A stretch of 7,326 nt of DNA from an uncultured Actinomycetes bacterium (GTDB lineage Bacteria > Actinomycetota > Actinomycetes > S36-B12 > UBA5976), in NCBI GenBank assembly GCA_903925705.1, contig CAIYGJ010000064.1, positions 1-7,326 on the forward strand, in the 5' to 3' direction. The translations under genes were made by a program, and so were the position numbers. Positions 4,829 to 7,326 of this stretch are shown piece by piece. The notes beneath the pieces were generated by a model. That model did no database searches. It saw only the letters and a program-made list of their open reading frames with translations, and was not told where the DNA came from. Numbering within the stretch: the stretch's first letter is position 1; every line of letters begins with the position of its first letter.

Positions 4829-6838
4829 ATGAAGATAAAGTCACTTTTGCGATCCCCACTTACTTGGATAGTTCTTGCCGTAATGGCGTTGCTGATTGGC
4901 AGCAGCACCATCACAGGCAGCGGTTCGACAGAAAAAGTAGACACCTGGAAAATCGTTGACGACATCCAGCAGGGACGCGCCAAGTCCGTAACTTTGGTTG
5001 ATAATGATCAACTAATTAATGTCACTTTGACTGATGACACAAAACTGACGGCGAACTACATTGCCGGTCAGGGCACTGACTTAATTGACTTACTGAAGTC
5101 TGAAAAAACAAAAGGTAACCTGCCAGATGGCTACAACGTTGTAGTTCCAAAGCAATCTTTCTTAGTTAGTCTGCTCGCTTCCGTTCTTCCGATCATTCTG
5201 ATTTTGGGCTTGTTGTTCTACTTCATGGGACAAATGCAAGGCGGCGGCAAGGTCATGCAGTTTGGTAAGTCACGCGCCAAAATGATCACTAAAGATATGC
5301 CACAAACAACTTTTGCTGATGTTGCAGGCGCCGATGAAGCGGTACAAGAACTTGAAGAAATCAAAGAATTTTTACAAGAGCCAGCAAAGTTTCAAGCACT
5401 TGGCGCGAAGATTCCAAAAGGTGTACTTCTATATGGTCCGCCAGGAACGGGTAAAACACTTTTAGCTCGCGCAGTAGCTGGCGAAGCCGGTGCCCCGTTC
5501 TTTTCAATCTCAGGTTCTGACTTTGTAGAAATGTTTGTTGGTGTCGGTGCCAGCCGTGTTCGCGATTTATTTGAACAGGCTAAAGCAAACGCCCCGGCAA
5601 TTATTTTCATTGATGAAATTGATGCTGTTGGTCGTCATCGCGGCGCCGGTATGGGTGGTGGCCACGATGAGCGTGAGCAGACGCTAAACCAGATGCTCGT
5701 TGAAATGGATGGCTTCGATGGCAACACTGGAGTGATTCTGATCGCTGCAACTAACCGTCCTGACATTTTGGATCCTGCGCTTCTTCGCCCAGGTCGCTTT
5801 GATCGCCAAATTGCAGTTGATGTTCCAGACCTAGTTGGTCGCCGCGATGTATTAGCTGTGCACGCAAAGGGTAAACCACTTGAAGAAGATGTAGACCTGA
5901 TGGCTGTTGCACGTCGTACCCCAGGGTTCTCGGGCGCAGATCTTGCGAACGTTTTGAACGAAGCCGCATTATTAACGGCGCGCACAGATCAAAAAATTAT
6001 TACTAATGCAACACTCGATGAAGCGATTGATCGCGTAATTGGCGGTCCACAAAAGCGCACTCGAGTTATGGGCGAACACGAAAGATTAATCACCGCGTAT
6101 CACGAAGGTGGCCACGCACTTGTTGCTGCTGCGCTTCCAAATACTGACCCAGTACATAAGGTCACGATTTTGCCTCGCGGTCGCGCACTTGGTTACACCA
6201 TGGTTTTGCCAGAGAACGATAAGTACTCAACCACCCGAAGTGAAATGCAGGATCAACTTGCGTACATGCTTGGTGGCCGTGCTGCGGAAGAAATGGTTTT
6301 CCACGATCCAACAACTGGCGCCAGCAACGACATCGAAAAGGCAACATCGGTTGCCCGCAAGATGGTTATGCAATTTGGTATGACTGAGCGTTTAGGTGCA
6401 ATCAAGTACGGCGCCGAATCAGGCGAAGTATTTATGGGCCGCGACATGGGCCATGGCCGCGAATATTCTGAAGAAGTTGCATCCGCAATTGATGAAGAAG
6501 TTCGCGCATTTATTGATGTAGCTCACCATGAGGCTTATGAAATCTTGGCCGAAAACCGCGATGTACTAGACGCCCTGGTAATTGAATTACTTGAGAAGGA
6601 AACGCTTAACCGCGAAGAGATTGAACGAATCTTTGTACCTCTTAAGCGTCGTCCAGGTCGTCCGGCTTGGACCGGCTCAGCCCGACGTAACCCAAGTGAC
6701 CGCCCACCGGTTGATGTCCCGCCGCTAGCTCTTACTAACGCATTTGGACCAAAGCCAGTGGCACAGGCAAGTGAATCAGCCGCTGAAGCTGATGGCGCCA
6801 CTTCGGAACCAACAGAGACACCACAGGCTGACGCGTGA
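4829..6838 (+). CDS. ftsH: ATP-dependent zinc metalloprotease FtsH
   Basis: FtsH is a membrane-bound hexameric AAA+ protease that extracts and degrades misfolded membrane proteins and some short-lived regulators. The N-terminal membrane helix is at about 11-29, the extracytoplasmic domain at about 30-109, and the second helix at about 110-134. The AAA+ module shows Walker A GPPGTGKT (203-210), the pore loop FVGVG (236-240), Walker B IIFIDE (258-263) and the second region of homology ATNRPDILDPALLRPGRFDR (307-326). The zinc site is HEGGH (His425, Glu426, His429) with Asp501 in SNDIEKAT as third ligand. A Pro/Ala/Glu-rich, probably disordered tail follows residue 606. At 669 residues the length is normal. 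ATG 4829 is the only start before an upstream in-frame stop (4793-4795); the RBS is poor (AAGG only 1 nt away, AAAGGG 15 nt away). folE overlaps its stop by 4 nt. Confidence 0.97.
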   Translation: MKIKSLLRSPLTWIVLAVMALLIGSSTITGSGSTEKVDTWKIVDDIQQGRAKSVTLVDNDQLINVTLTDDTKLTANYIAGQGTDLIDLLKSEKTKGNLPDGYNVVVPKQSFLVSLLASVLPIILILGLLFYFMGQMQGGGKVMQFGKSRAKMITKDMPQTTFADVAGADEAVQELEEIKEFLQEPAKFQALGAKIPKGVLLYGPPGTGKTLLARAVAGEAGAPFFSISGSDFVEMFVGVGASRVRDLFEQAKANAPAIIFIDEIDAVGRHRGAGMGGGHDEREQTLNQMLVEMDGFDGNTGVILIAATNRPDILDPALLRPGRFDRQIAVDVPDLVGRRDVLAVHAKGKPLEEDVDLMAVARRTPGFSGADLANVLNEAALLTARTDQKIITNATLDEAIDRVIGGPQKRTRVMGEHERLITAYHEGGHALVAAALPNTDPVHKVTILPRGRALGYTMVLPENDKYSTTRSEMQDQLAYMLGGRAAEEMVFHDPTTGASNDIEKATSVARKMVMQFGMTERLGAIKYGAESGEVFMGRDMGHGREYSEEVASAIDEEVRAFIDVAHHEAYEILAENRDVLDALVIELLEKETLNREEIERIFVPLKRRPGRPAWTGSARRNPSDRPPVDVPPLALTNAFGPKPVAQASESAAEADGATSEPTETPQADA

Positions 6839-7326
6839 GCATCGACCCAATTGAAAAATTGAGCGAACCACCCGCGCTGCAATCTTATGATTCAGCACGC
6901 GTTGAGGCCGCTATTCGGGAATTGCTGATTGGCATCGGAGAGAATCCAGACCGTGAAGGTTTAGCCCAAACTCCGGCCCGCGTCGCTAAGTCATATGCCG
7001 AAATATTCGGTGGACTTCATCAAACCGCCCGCGACGTATTAACAACCACCTTTTCACTAGGACATGATGAGCTGGTTGTAGTGCGAGATATTCCGATCTA
7101 TTCCACGTGCGAGCATCACTTGCTGCCTTTCCATGGCGTTGGACATGTTGGCTACATTCCTGGCGAAGATGGACAGATAACCGGACTCTCAAAGATCGCT
7201 CGGTTAGTTGATATGTATTCTCGACGTCCACAAGTTCAAGAACGTCTAACAACTCAAATTGCGGACGCGATGACTGACATCTTAGGCGCCCGCGGTGTGA
7301 TCGTAGTTATTGAATGTGAACACCTG
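6835..7326 (+). CDS. folE: GTP cyclohydrolase I FolE, 3'-partial
   Basis: FolE converts GTP to 7,8-dihydroneopterin triphosphate and formate, the first step of tetrahydrofolate synthesis. The 164 visible codons start at GTG 6835, which overlaps the ftsH stop (GTGA), so translation is probably coupled. Family motifs in order are REGLAQTPARVAKSY (40-54), the zinc and catalytic motif TCEHHLLPFHG (91-101, with Cys92, His94 and His95), GYIPG (106-110), GLSKIARLVD (117-126), RLTTQIAD (137-144) and VVIECEHL at the window edge. In characterised FolE proteins a third zinc ligand, a cysteine, follows the EHL segment; it would lie just beyond the window. The ftsH-folE order is common in actinobacteria, where other folate genes often follow, but none is visible here. 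Confidence 0.96.
   Translation, partial: MSIDPIEKLSEPPALQSYDSARVEAAIRELLIGIGENPDREGLAQTPARVAKSYAEIFGGLHQTARDVLTTTFSLGHDELVVVRDIPIYSTCEHHLLPFHGVGHVGYIPGEDGQITGLSKIARLVDMYSRRPQVQERLTTQIADAMTDILGARGVIVVIECEHL

Noticed and set aside
5392..5985. Long minus-strand open frames opposite ftsH
   Set aside because: They lie fully within the conserved AAA+ region of ftsH and encode Ser/Arg/Pro-rich sequence typical of antisense shadows.
6986..7252. Minus-strand open frame opposite folE
   Set aside because: The plus strand carries every FolE motif in order; the antisense product shows no recognisable domain.

Overview
The window looks like a compact, mid-GC chromosome segment of an actinobacterium. The support is a class E sortase, the ftsH-folE pair joined by a 4-nt overlap, a SAM-IV-type riboswitch (a class known mainly from Actinomycetales), and genes that overlap or sit a few bases apart. 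A streamlined aquatic lineage such as the freshwater acI/Nanopelagicales group would fit the tight spacing and moderate GC, but that placement is inference. No mobile element, CRISPR array or rRNA is visible.

Region 1 (1-997, + strand) is a cell-surface module. A class E sortase enters from the left edge and its reading frame runs through a perfect GAGCCA repeat encoding a Glu-Pro tract, so its real start lies outside the window. Eight bases of linker after its RBS lead to a 52-residue single-pass membrane protein. Region 2 (1001-1594, - strand) converges on it: tadA, the tRNA adenosine deaminase, followed by tRNA-Ser(CGA), whose 3' CCA end lies 3 bases from the stop of the small membrane protein.

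Region 3 (1595-4360, + strand) is a SAM-responsive uptake operon. A promoter fires into a SAM-IV-like riboswitch (1658-1781) with P1, P2, P3, a GCAA-capped P4 and two pseudoknots that can be traced in the sequence. It is followed by a polar-amino-acid ABC transporter: lipoprotein substrate-binding protein, permease and ATPase. The riboswitch argues that the cargo is a sulfur amino acid or derivative (methionine or cyst(e)ine class). A very strong hairpin overlaps the first codons of the permease and may set the ratio of binding protein to membrane components.

Region 4 (4357-4656, - strand) is a 99-residue protein whose C-terminal half resembles the DG-x-HR motif of the ParB/sulfiredoxin fold. 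It shares a TTAA stop palindrome with the ATPase gene. A 172-bp divergent promoter region follows.

Region 5 (4829-7326, + strand) holds ftsH, the membrane AAA+ zinc protease, overlapping folE (GTP cyclohydrolase I), which runs off the right edge just before its last zinc-binding cysteine.
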